The notes: a model not told the origin generated them from the letters alone. Shown: positions 45,252 through 56,023, counted from the stretch's first letter. The stretch: 64,000 nucleotides of DNA from Coleophoma eucalyptorum (GCA_026120035.1 JALRME010000007.1:744001-808000); one strand, 5' to 3'. Made by a program: numbers and translations.

Positions 45252-46888
45252 ATGCCACGCAAATCATCCGGTATCAAAAGAGTTCGAGGCAAACATCAGA
45301 GAGGCAAGAAGGCGAAAGGAGCTATAGAACGAATCAAAACCGAGATCTATGGTAGCGTCGAGAAGGTATAGGCGGAAACTAATATCGATGATTATTCAGT
45401 AGTATTCTGTAGCGCTAAGATAATTCTTGAGTATGACTTCACGAATCCAGATACCAATGTTCATAACCAATGGCCCTTCAACACACTACGATACCCTACC
45501 CCCGAGGCGACTCACGGCCTAGATACATTGGATAGCGACGTCTGCGGAGCGCAACCATTTGCAAAGATACTCGTAGAGCGTGGAGCATCAGTTTTGAGGG
45601 CTATAGGCATCATGGTAGGCCTCGACATATCGGCGTATATGGAATATTATAAAATATGTTTTACGAGTTGTGTTAAGGCTCGCATTCACGCTCTAACCAT
45701 CTTCCTTTTGGTGGCGATGAAGCCTCGCGAGAGAGTGCTTATAACGTTCTCAGAGGAGTTCTCGGAAATTGGAGTATCACTCTTGATGGCCGCTGCTAAG
45801 ATCGTAGGTATCGAAATACCGTTGAACAAGGTATGGGACTGTCGCGCTTCGCTCAAACTCCTCGTGAGAAGTTATGTTTTCGCTACTGAAGCGCTATCAC
45901 CCTTGGTATATTCCTCTTGTGGAATAGGGCGCTCTAGCTGGCTCGAAGGCCACTTGGACTTGCTTTCTGGCGACTTTAAAGAACCACCGCGGTGCTACAG
46001 AGAAGGTTCTGTCTCAGCTGGATCTCCACCAGCGATATTGGTGGATGGCGACGGATCATCGAACCAGATGTCAGAGCACCTCGAGACTGTGGCTTACAAA
46101 TAGGCTAGCCAACTAGGTGGCTGTGATGATGACATTGCGATATCGAAGTACTATATCGGTAGGCTTAAGGGGGCATTAAGCCATGCTTCTGAGATACTTG
46201 ATGCTTCCTTGAACATAAGTGAGTCAGGAATCATACCTTATTCGTATTGATACTAATTTGCCTAGGAAATGGCAGTAGCGATAACGCCGACATCGACGAA
46301 AATATAAAGGATCTCCGTAATGACTCTACAGAACTCCGGATCAGTCATTGGGTAACCAATACCCGTGGCACATTTCGTCATTGGCCTATGGGCCAAGTGA
46401 TAGATGTCAAGCTCGCTATCTTCATAGAGAATCTATCGAACCGCCTCGGAGAATTGGGTAGCCTTTTCGAGGGGTTCACTATATCAGTAGGTACGATAAT
46501 GACTACATTTGCAGCGGTGTATATCTTTGCAGGTGACGAGAACGCCTGGCTTTTTACGCAGAATATTATTCTGGCTGGGATTAAAATGGTCAAGCGTTAT
46601 AACAGCGTATATACTCGCAATGAGAGTGCTGCGATAAGAGTTGCACCTCAGTGGAAGAAATACATGGTGCTTGTGGAGACTGATCCTATAATTGCGGTAT
46701 GTCAAGCGCATGCAAGCATGACTGGATTAGAGGTGGGTACAAAGGCTAGGGCGTTTTTGATTCGGAAATTACGATTGGAGAAGACTGATGACCGAGAAGT
46801 TTATGAGTTTGTGGATTCGGAACCATGGCACAAACCAGGGAACTCCTATTGGTCGGTACCAGAAGACGTGGAGTCGGGATCGATTTGA
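45252..46888 (+). pseudogene. Unknown gene, one long frame broken by two TAG codons
   Basis: From the ATG at 45252 (MPRKSSGIKRVRGKHQRGKK) a single reading frame runs to 46888, apart from TAG at 45369-45371, TAG at 46101-46103 and one good intron (46219-46265, donor GTGAGT, branch TACTAAT, acceptor CTAG). The stretches on both sides of each TAG are protein-like, giving about 525 residues in all. CAG-to-TAG or TGG-to-TAG changes are what RIP produces, and the window's retroelement shows them in quantity. The first TAG could instead lie in a 54-nt intron (45366-45419) that keeps the frame. I found no such escape for the second. The N-terminus is very basic. A weakly hydrophobic segment (ILAGIKMV, TIMTTFAAVYIFAG) lies in the last third. 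I do not recognise the family. Confidence 0.55.
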
Positions 46889-47227
46889 GCACTAAACTTT
46901 CATCTAGTACTTAGATGCAGTAAGCCCTTTATATCGAAGAAGACAAAGCTTAAACGATGGATCTTTTCAATTATGCATTGGATCGACCAAAGGAATGGTG
47001 GCGAAAGGGTATATATACCGATGTAACAACAACTTCTTCAAACCTTCGACGTCGACAGAAAATACTCCGGAAAAGAGGAGAACGACATCGACTTGATTGT
47101 GTACAGTTTACCTTTCATAGCGGCCGAAAGGTTTTACATTGTTGGGCAGCAACGGATATAACTTTAATTGTAATATACTCTTTGTTTCAACAGAGGGAGA
47201 AGGCAAAGAATTTACACAAAAGAATTC

Positions 47228-48351
47228 CTACCCAATGTTTGCAGCTTCTGAGGTAGGCGCATCACTGGCCTCACCAGCGGCACCTTCAGTACGGTTTTCA
47301 ACACGCGCAACATCAGCGTATTTTTCTACAAAGTCCTTAGCATACTCCAAAATAATCATTCTCTCGGTTCTTATATCATCATCCTGAATAAGCCGGGAAA
47401 CGGAGTATACTGCAAAGCACAGGGTTAACGTGATTAAATAGAAGATCAGCACATTTCTGCTGCCATCTTTCCCGGTGTCTACGTCAAGGTGTCGAGTCCA
47501 GACAAAGCCGAAATACATTCCAAGCGCAAGTAGTAAAGAGAGAAGTGAGGCTGATAGAAGAATCTGCGGTGCTGACATCGTGATGACGGATGCTACACTT
47601 GGACTAAAGCACTGCTCCATGATATTGGGCGACAGATTTCCTGCGCTCGATGCTAGTGTAACATAGTCGGTTGGATCGCCTCGAAACTTATGTGATCTTT
47701 TGAATTGCCAAAGAGAATCGTCTCTCTGTGCAGGAACTCTGCCTCGAATCCAACCTCGTACTTGTTTCGCCTGTAGTAGTCGACCCATCACTCGTTGTTG
47801 AGTGGAAGCGTAGTATACTGCTATTAGCGATGATACGATGCTGAAAACAAAGGATGCCTTTACAATCCAGTGTGTCTGGCTGAGATTGTCCAAGGATAAA
47901 CCGGTAATCGCAATCTGAGCTACAATAGCTGCCTGTAATATTAATAAAGGTCAGTATAGTACCAACCCAGCTAGCTTCCTACGGCTTTCTGAATGGAGCA
48001 ACGTACCGCTACAGATATCATAGTACACTCGTCCTGGACAGACTTCTTGAAGTTGAGTGCATCGTCGTCGCTCACAGTCCCAAGCACGTGTGCTTCAGTA
48101 CGCCAGGTCGTTCGACTCCCGAACAAGTATAAGAAGATTCCAGATACCCCGTATAAGTCAAAAAGATCTATCGGGCGACGGATAGTTTGTATGTAGATCT
48201 GTACAACAGCGATGACACTCGAGGCTAACGAGAGTGGATCCATCGCTTCGCTAGCTTGGTCTGAGATGGTCTGCGCGGTTGATAATAGAACCAGGAGAGT
48301 TCTTTTGTACGCTGGACTCAAGGAGGTATAAATACGATCGGCAAGGAGCAC
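47228..48351 (-). CDS. Fungal multi-pass membrane protein of unknown function
   Basis: Two exons. The likely start is the ATG at 48241-48243 (MDPLSLASSVIAVVQIYIQT); an in-frame ATG at 48351 would add 36 residues. Splicing joins KKSVQDECTMISVA to AAIVAQIAITGLSLDNLSQ, a run I know from many Pezizomycotina proteins of unknown role. Hydrophobic segments follow: VKASFVFSIVSSLIAVYYAS, ILLSASLLSLLLALGMYFGF, and VLIFYLITLTLCFAVYSV. That makes about four or five membrane spans with a cytosolic Ala/Glu-rich tail (EGAAGEASDAPTSEAANIG). The MDPLS opening resembles that of N-terminal domains of NLR-associated proteins. The frame is intact. It faces the transposase remnant on the plus strand, 5' end to truncated end. 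Confidence 0.72.
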
Positions 48352-48369
48352 TTTACTGCTCTATATAGC

Positions 48370-49168
48370 CCCGCAAGGAAAGTAGCGTTCACGCCCAAGA
48401 ATATCAAGGCCGGCTTTGCTGCAAGTGGTCTGTTCCCATTCAATCCAGATAGGGTGCTCAGAAGTATGCCCGCCCCCCTAGCTGAACCAGCCATTCCAAG
48501 AGTCGATGGGGAGAAGGTAGGATCTTGTCGGCGAGACGTAGAAGTGCATTATCAGCAAGACGAAGAACTGCAAACGCCTCTGACGCCAGTGTCAGCAGAG
48601 GCTGCAGAATCGGATCATCCAACAGGATGCTCAAGCGCTTGATGAAACGAGCAAACAGAACCTAGCAAAGCACTTATAGAAATGTACCAAAGCTTTCTAG
48701 AAATCCTCTGTTCTAAGCGTCCTCCAGGAGGACCGAATACGATTCCTAGCCACAATCAACAACGAAGCCAAGGTTCGACGATCGACCAAGTCATTAGTAC
48801 TTAGTAAGGCGAAGGTCATGAGCTATAAGGACCTCGTGGAAGCACGTGCGAAGCGGGTCATAAAAGAAGCTACTCGAGCAGCCAAAGGCAAGGCGAAACG
48901 TGGTCGGAAGAGTGGTAAGCTTGAGGCAGAGGAAGATATTGCAGAAGAAGATACTGCAGCGTCGGCGAGACGTGGTCGAAAGCGTAAGAGTGCTATGCTG
49001 GATGCGCTAGTGCCAACGACTAAGATGACGCGGATAAGCAATGCCCCCAAGCCGGCGAGTACCTTGATGAGGCAGGCCAGTAGAACACAGATTGCGGATA
49101 ATGAGATTGCGCTAGAACCACAAAGAGTGCCAGAACCACAAAGAGCGCCGGTAGCGCGGATGTGGTAG
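48370..49168 (+). pseudogene. 3' remnant of a pogo/Fot1-type (Tc1-mariner) transposase
   Basis: The plus-strand frames read FTPKNIKAGFAASGLFPFNP, DRVLRSMPAP, LIQQDAQALDETSKQN, EDRIRFLATINNEAKVRRST and YKDLVEARAKRVIKEATRA, then KGKAKRGRKSGKL. This is the C-terminal part of DDE-1/CENP-B-like fungal transposases, from just past the catalytic domain to the basic tail. TAG codons near 48675 and 48700 and at least one frame change break it. The catalytic domain and N-terminal helix-turn-helix domains are missing. The break at about 48365 lies right at the 5' end of the membrane-protein gene. The last open stretch (48818-49168) is the basic tail. Confidence 0.75.
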
Positions 49169-49360
49169 TAGAGTCCAAGATTACCATTTGAACATGTGAT
49201 AAAGGATCAATCAGTCTGAGGCGACCTGTTGCTGTATAGAAACTTAGATTATTATCGTCTTGGCTAGGTCATCGCAGTCTGGCGTACTGATACCGTGCTC
49301 CTTTTGGTACTCTGGCAGCCCTTACGGACACTGTCATCATTGAGGTCATCTTTGGGGTAA

Positions 49361-49605
49361 TGTGATGGCTGACACACTCCGAACAGGGCACGGGATGATC
49401 AGATGACTTTTTCGGAACAAAGAACCGGTTCAGGGGGGTTCGGACTAGACTCAGGCCTGGGTATAAAAGTAGACCAGACTCCGGCCAAAGATTCTCTCTC
49501 CATGTTTCTTATATTCTTAGTACCAGACCTAGATAGAATACGATATGCCCACGAGTAAAACTACCATATGCCTCGCATAGGATAGTGTTCACCTGTGTCG
49601 TTACA
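49361..49605. mobile_element. Possible solo LTR
   Basis: The segment starts TGTGATGGCTGAC and ends GTCGTTACA, TG...CA with weak terminal inversion. In between are a TATA box (GTATAAAAG near 49459) and a CT-rich leader (GATTCTCTCTCCATG), as in fungal LTRs. I see no second copy in the window and no clear target-site duplication, so this rests on layout alone. Confidence 0.35.
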
Positions 49606-49961
49606 CTGACCACTTAATACGCCATACATGACCAAATCTACTTCTGTACGCTCTAGCCATTTATAACCATTACAAGTAACTTAGCTAACGCTTTTTTATT
49701 AGAGTCTTATACGTCCTAGGCTGTACGTGGAGTATGGCGCTAAGGTTTATATGAAGTATACGCTATTCTAGAATTTTCTATAAGCAGCTATATAATTCAG
49801 GAGAAATCGCCCGTTTCTGTACCACGTGATATAAAGATGCTAGAAGATACTAGAAACCAAGGGGTAATATTTACCTACTATAAATTCACAAGCTCCCCTA
49901 GGACCCTCTATGAAATAGAGAGAAAAGAAAAAGGAGATACATAATAAGGTTATAGTCACTT

Positions 49962-52900
49962 CTACTTTATAAGCTTCGGCCCCTGCCTGAACCGAATGAA
50001 TAGAATTCTCCCTGACGATTGACCCCAAAAAATGTTTCCTTTCCAAACAGCTATACAAGTAGCTCGAGAATCAGGAGGCAGCCAGAGAATTTTGGTAGCG
50101 CCCTCTAGGATCCAAGAATTTGATATATTCAAAGATGGCAGCAGCTTGCCGTCGGGCGAGAAGGCGACTGAAGTGACCAAACCCGAATGGCCCTCGAGCG
50201 TCTGCAGAGCGGCTCCTGTCACAGCATCCCAGAGCCGGACTGTCTGATCGTTAGACCCAGAGATGACCTGCTTGCTGTCGGGCGCGAAGTCCCAGAGCCG
50301 GACTGTCTGATCGTTAGACCCAGAGACGACCTGCTTGCCGTCGGGCGAGAAGGCGACTAACGTGACCGAATCCGAATGGCCCTCGAGCCTCTGCAGAGCG
50401 GCTCCTGTCACAGCATCCCAGAGCCGGACTGTCTGATCGTCAGACCCAGAGACGACCTGCTTGCCGTCGGGCGAGAAGGCGACTGAACTNNNNNNNNNNN
50501 NNNNNNNNNNNNNNNNNNNNNNNNNNNNNNNNNNNNNNNNNNNNNNNNNNNNNNNNNNNNNNNNNNNNNNNNNNNNNNNNNNNNNNAGTCTGCAGAGCGG
50601 CTCCTGTCACAGCATCCCAGAGCCGGACTGTCTGATCGTCAGACCCAGAGACGACCTGCTTGCCGTCGGGCGAGAAGGCGACTGAACTGACCCAACGCGA
50701 ATGGCCCTCGAGCGTCTGCAGTGTCGCGCTCCAGTATGCTTGCACTTTTGGTCTCACTTGAATCCAAGTCGGAACAGATCCTTCAAATTGTCTCCGAACA
50801 ATACTCTTCTCTGGGGCGAAGATAAGGGCTGAACAATACAACTGAAGGGGCGCTTGTTCAATGATTGATCGGTTGTATACGGCAAACCGTCTCGCATCAT
50901 GTATAAATGCATATAAAGTAGGACTTTTACTAATCTTGTTTAAGTTAGTAGAACTCTAGCAGTGTAGAAAAAATACCTAGAGAAACAAACCTGAAGATCC
51001 TCAAGCTTCTTGATTATAACTACGCCTTCGGAAACGCTTCTTATCAAGCTTAGTGCCTCAAACCAATACAAGAAGTACTGGCAAAGGAAGTTGTGGACCG
51101 AACCCTTGTCCTTGAGGTCCTTAACCGTATCTTCTCTAGTTTTACAATCGAGTAAATGATCAACCCAGTAAAGACAGGAGTACCGCACAGTAGCGAGAGG
51201 ATCAGGATCGGGCTGCTTAACTTGGTTGATGAACATTCCGGGAGCCCTTAGGCTATAAACATTACAGCGTAGTATCGTGGACATGACCTGAAGTGACCGC
51301 GAGAAGATAGCATAATTTATCTCGTCTATCCTAGAACGAAAGAGTTCCTGGGATTTGTTCTCCTGAAGCAGAAAGTCCTTGGCCGACTGGTGAACGAAAT
51401 ATACTATGCTTTCTCGAATTGTTAAGAAGGATCCACACTGGCCGACCATTTGCTCTAAATCCTCAATATCATCGGAAAAGGCCTCGGGACAATCAAGTTT
51501 ATGAAATCTGTCGTCAAGAGGGACTAGTTCTTCAAGCGTAATTGGGCGTTTAACCACGGCCACAATAGAAAGTATTCGCTTGCAGAGGTCGGCGTTCTTT
51601 GATTTGCTAACTTGGCCCATCATTTGCTCATAAAGAGGATCGAGTCCAGGTGGAAACATCTTTACCCTCTCGAGGGCAAATTGCCGCTCGATCGTGTCTA
51701 GCTCTTTTAAGACCAAAGCTACCCAAAGGAAAGTAGCGTCGGCTTTCAAGGAGAGATATTCTCGCACCGAATTTTCTAACTCGGCATTGTATTTCTTACG
51801 CTTGGCTAGCTCACCTACCTTATACTTGATGTATGTGCTTACTGCAGCAGAAATAGAGTTTTGGTTCAGCTCTAGTCGCAATTGTACTTTGTTGTCGGAT
51901 ATGCGTAGTTGCTCTTCGATGCTCGGCCAATTGCGACTAGAGATAATCCACTTCACACGAGGACAAACAGGTGAGGTCTCATCAATAAAATGTAGAAGTT
52001 GCTGTAGACCGGTCACACATTCGTCCAGGGCATCAATGATCACGTAAGTTCTCTCCAGGCTAGGATCTTGTAAAATGTTCGTAAAAATCTCAGACAAGGC
52101 AAACCAGGCATTTGGCTCGTCAAAAAGCTCTTTCCCCGAAGCATCGTACGTTTTTTGAATGTGTTGGAGGAGAGCCGGTTGTTGGTCAGCAAGGATATAG
52201 ATCAGCCCCCGAAGCACAGCTGTCGCACTGTTAATACGGTCATCCGTGGCTTGGCAGAAGAAGTAAGACAAGAGGCAGCTACTATTAGAAGCAGAAGCGA
52301 CGCTAGTGGTCTCTTTTAACTTATCTATTATACCGCAGAGCAACATGGTTTTGCCCTTGCCGGGATCACCCCGGATCCAGAGTAGTTGGCTCTGTTTGCC
52401 GTCGTGCCATTGTTGGAACTCGGAATTTTCAAGGATCCACATGTAAGAGTCTTTTAGTAGGCTACCATTCGTCTTCTCGATGCGCTTCTTGTCATGGCGA
52501 GGATCTGTCGTTCGCAGGTCCTTAAGACAGCTCCGGTTCTGGGAGTTATCTTTCACTAAACGAGTCAGTAAGGCAAAATTCGCATGATCTCGGTCTTAAT
52601 AGAAGAAACACTTTAACACGTACTAGGCAGATTGTAATAATTGATAACTTGTTTGCCTGGATTGCCTAGTTCATATACGTTAAATCCCGACTTAGTCCCA
52701 TACGATTCTATTTCTTACTGCCAAAATGAGCGTCCCCTTTAATTTCATTCTGATAGAGATCTCCAGTCCCAGTGTGCATCGCCCCTCGACCAGTGTTCGC
52801 GTTGTTGTTCCCGCTACCCTCATGATTCTGTATGACGTTCCCTGTGTCTTCTTGGAGGGAGGAAGGCATTTCCTTCATCTCTTTGATTCCCTCTTCGAGC

Positions 52901-53343
52901 TCCTTAACCTCAGCTTCGGTAGCGATTTCCATCAACTTCTTACATGCAAGCAGTTGGGTATCCTTTAGTATCCCTTCCATCAAACACTCTACCTTGTTCC
53001 CTTTCCCCAATGTACTCAAAGCCTTTTTGTATCGGTCGAACCACTTATTGTCATCCTTCCGAATCACTTTCTGGAATATCTTATTGAGGTTCTCAGCCTT
53101 CACCTTGCATGATTCTAAAGTCTGCTCTATCGCATCGAATGCCGTCTCGTCGAGCGCTTGTGCTCTCTCTTTTGCGCTGTGAAGGATTTTGATAACGAGC
53201 GGCATTCGTGCAGCCACCTGCCGGAATGCCTCCGGCTGGCCTTTTGCATTTCCGGCGGCATCATATACAGTTTTGGCTGCCTCAATGATCGATATGACGC
53301 CTGAAATAAGGCCAATAACAAAGCCAGCCTCAGCGCCAGACAT
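49962..53343 (-). CDS. NLR: SesA-type N-domain, NACHT, WD40 repeats
   Basis: Three exons: 53343..52719, 52555..50991 and 50934..49962. The first intron (163 nt) removes an apparent stop after DAHFG and joins it to [20 protein letters not shown], so two adjacent frames are one NLR of about 1050 residues plus the gap. Residues 1-150 or so are a SesA-like helical domain ([40 protein letters not shown]). Next is a Gly/Asn/Thr-rich linker ([20 protein letters not shown]), then NACHT with Walker [13 protein letters not shown] and Walker [11 protein letters not shown]. Exon 3 opens [20 protein letters not shown] and [17 protein letters not shown], followed by WD40 units ([33 protein letters not shown]). 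The C-terminus ([15 protein letters not shown] ... QGPKLIK) is the normal family end. Such NLRs act in cytosolic non-self recognition and regulated cell death. Confidence 0.9.
50490..50586. other. Assembly gap (97 N) inside the WD40 repeats
   Basis: A run of 97 N interrupts the WD-repeat array. The flanking repeat units are near-identical, so the gap most likely marks collapsed or unresolved repeats. With this gap length the frame after it does not continue, so 97 is not the true length; the repeat unit is about 126 bp (42 residues). Confidence 0.95.
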
Positions 53344-54120
53344 AGCAGGCAGTTGACGATGATATAAGGCGGTCCGTTTGATCGAGGTGCTAACTAATTG
53401 TTTGCTTATTAATAGGACGAGGGAATACGGGTATTGAACTTACTCAGTAAAGATAAGGACTAGACTGTGGAGATTGTGGAGTGCTCTGAGCTTTAGCGGA
53501 GCAGGTTCAATATACTATAAGGCTAGGCGGGGTTGGGCGAGGTTCTCTTGGATGGCCACGTGGCTGGTTGCTAGCTGCCACATTTTGCTGGTCGGAGGAT
53601 GTCGGGAAACGGGAATTTGTCGGCAAGATCTGCCCAAAACTCAGCCACACGCCTAGCGTACACAGATTAGCAGCCACAGGTATTACACTATTGACATAAT
53701 ATTTTATACCGAGATTACTATAATCACGACGCAGCTAACCGGGGTCCTTGCTCGCTTAATTGGAGAAGGTATCAGCCCATGTGGCAACGTCGTATGATAG
53801 GGCACGCCGTGGCCGCTACAAAACTGGCAATAGCATTTTCGTGTTATAATAGAACCTAGGTATCTATATGTAATCGTTCTATATGTTTAAATAGCGGAAA
53901 AGGTTTAGTGGTGGTGTCACAAGCTGAGGGTAAAATTATAGGGTAAAAAGAGGCTCTCCGTAAATTCAAGGGGCGGCGACGACACGATAATAATTTTCGG
54001 AACTAGTAGGTTAGGAGTATTCGGAGGAGGTATATAATTGTCGGTATATCATTATTGGATCTCGATCTCGACCTCGATCGAGCACTCGTTCGTACTTACT
54101 ACAAACACCACCTGTTTGCA
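53344..54120. other. Intergenic upstream of the NLR
   Basis: This is the NLR promoter region followed by DNA without a gene. CTCGATCTCGACCTCGATCG at 54059-54078 is a short CTCGA-type run. Nothing else is seen. Confidence 0.35.
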
Positions 54121-54198
54121 ATTACGTAGTACTACGAACAAGAGGTCGGATCGATGCCTACATTACGTAGCATTACGAACGGAGGTCGGATCGATACC
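54121..54198. repeat. Two-unit direct repeat (about 40 bp)
   Basis: ATTACGTAG...TACGAAC...GAGGTCGGATCGAT(G/A)CC occurs at 54121-54160 and again at 54162-54198 with four or five differences. It is too short to assign. Confidence 0.75.
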
Positions 54199-54380
54199 TA
54201 TTCTGGTTGTTCTACAAACAGATGAAAGTATTGATAAGACCTCCATCACACTCACTTAGAAGAAGAATACAACCCATTTTTACCTCACGCATTTTGACTG
54301 TTATTGATACAGCTGAAATGAGAGGTATTCCAACAATAATGTAACCGAAATGAAAATCAACAGAAATTTTGACGCGCTAA

Positions 54381-54727
54381 CAGATTTTGAATCGCTTGAA
54401 CTTGAAGTACCTACGTTTTGTTTCGTTACAGGGTGCGTTTCGGTACGCAGGGACAGACGTTATAAATAAAACAGCTTTCTAGACTTGCCCCAAAAAGAAT
54501 TCTAATTCAAAAATTATAGATTCGTCTCGTGACAGGGGGCGTCTCGGGACGCAGTGACAGACGTTAGTACTGTACTGTACCTAGAACAAACCTCTTCGAT
54601 TTTTAGCCAAAGCCTCAAAGGGGCATCAGCTCCTCTTGCAAAATTAGATTTTGAGTTGCTTGAACTCGAAACAACTGCGATTTGTCTCGTTATAGGGTGT
54701 GTCTCGCGACGCAGGGAGAGACGTTAG
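54381..54727. repeat. Three copies of a hairpin-containing repeat
   Basis: The copies end at 54462, 54566 and 54727. Each contains T-T-(C/T)GT(T/C)TCGT, A(C/T)AGGG, a small inverted repeat of the type GCGTC-TCGG-GACGC, then GCAG(G/T)GA(C/G)AGACGTTA. Copies 1 and 3 also share about 40 bp upstream (AGATTTTGA...GCTTGAACT), so their unit is roughly 80 bp; copy 2 shares only the 46-bp core. The outer CGTCT/AGACG ends can also pair. Confidence 0.8.
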
Positions 54728-55204
54728 GAGAAATTTGTGATTCCAAACCTAACGTTAACTTATATATCTTACTAGAATGCTGATTGTGATACTATTTTCT
54801 AGCAAGGATAACGATAAGCATAAAATATTTTGTGAATGTACTTCAAAATAACCTCATCCCCCAACCATGGAGTTTCTGCAGATCCACCAATGTTCATCAA
54901 CTCGGTGGCGTAAGGACTTTCCATAGGATCAAAAATCTGATTTGGCCTAGACCACCCTTCGTCTAATTCAGTGCGGCCTTTGTACTAGTACGGAAAATCG
55001 TCGTCGAGGATTCCTTTTGTGGAGATTGTTTTGTATTCTGTCTCGTATCACGCGGTATAGTTCAAGGCTTCATAATAAGTATCAAATGGAATGTGCCAAT
55101 CGTCGTGCTTGATGTATGGTTTAAAACTTATTCTCCGACAACCCGAATCACCAACAGACCTGAACCTTTCACTATAGCATCTGTTTTATCTGCGAGCGAT
55201 CTTC
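54728..55204. other. Probable decayed 3' part of the two-exon relic
   Basis: On the minus strand this stretch still reads in protein-like pieces (ISFKPYIKHDDWHIPFDTYY, GRTELDEGWSRPNQIFDPME) separated by TAG/TGA codons. It appears to be the decayed continuation of the relic at 55205-55586. No other feature is seen. Confidence 0.4.
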
Positions 55205-55586
55205 CTATGGAATTTGAACACCGTATTTTTCACGGCATACTGAGAAAAACCGACTAGAGTACTCAATTAGAGTATTTAAAGAGAGATATTCTCCTATCTG
55301 CCCTGCCTGATCTTCGACCAACTCTGCAAAAAATGACATAATCCACTTCTTTTCAGGGATCAAATTTGGCATCCCTAGGCGACTCTTGTAGCTAAAAATG
55401 TATCAGTAAAGCTACGAACTGTGCAACCACAACTTACCTTTCCCATGCTTTAGTAATTTGGCTATAGCCTCTTTCAGTCGGAGGTGATAAGGAGGATATC
55501 GGATGACGAGCAGATTCTTCAATCGCAATTGCTGCCGCTAGCAGCTCTTCACGTGAGCGGTTTGGTCGAGGTCTTTTGGGAGCCAT
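55205..55586 (-). pseudogene. Two-exon gene relic, unknown (possible recombinase N-terminus)
   Basis: The ATG at 55584-55586 opens MAPKRPRPNRSREELLAAAI with the exon ending at 55438 on a perfect GTAAGT donor. The acceptor (TTTTTAG) at 55392 leads to YKSRLGMPNLIPEKKWIMSF and LIEYSSRFFSVCREKYGVQI, then a TAG at 55205-55207 (CAG-to-TAG would fit RIP). The helical layout and the basic N-terminus followed by a W-x-x-Y-x-x-R region recall the SAM-like N-terminal domain of fungal tyrosine recombinases (DUF3435/Crypton-like), but the match is by feel and no catalytic residues are present. Confidence 0.4.
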
Positions 55587-55976
55587 AATACATAGAAATT
55601 GGATTTTTTACGATCTCTAAAAAAGTGGATGTTCTGTCCACTTATAATAAGACTAAAATCTTAACTTTCGTACCTCATTTGTGGATGCGTTAATCACTTT
55701 CCCATCCGATCAGGATCCTATGTGCCCAGCTGAAAAGAAATTAGATACAAATGCATCTACGCGCCTACTGGTGGTAGGTGGCTTCCAACTTCAGGACCAG
55801 ATGCGAGTTTCTCGACCAGCCATCGTAAGGCTGGGAACATAGGAAGGAGAAAGCAGTTGTGGAGAACGTGAAAGTATGTTTTTCAGAAACAGACGTGCAT
55901 GATCACCGAGGATTGAAGCGAGTAACTCGGCATGGGGTTAAGAACGGGTTACAGCTCATCCTGGGTACAGAAAAGT
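55587..55976. other. Stretch without a supported gene
   Basis: This is the upstream flank of the relic on the minus strand. No gene or repeat is seen. Confidence 0.35.
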
Positions 55977-56023
55977 TCAGCCTGGGTAGAGATTATTACT
56001 GCCTAAGGTTCTACCCAGGCTGA
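55977..56023. repeat. 14-bp perfect inverted repeat
   Basis: TCAGCCTGGGTAGA (55977-55990) and its exact complement TCTACCCAGGCTGA (56010-56023) are separated by 19 bases. A related CATCCTGGGTACAG lies just upstream at about 55957. It could form a hairpin in RNA or DNA. Its role is unknown. Confidence 0.8.

Noticed and set aside
46957..47256. 99-codon plus-strand frame after the broken gene
   Set aside because: Runs into the 3' end of the membrane-protein gene on the other strand and has no motif.
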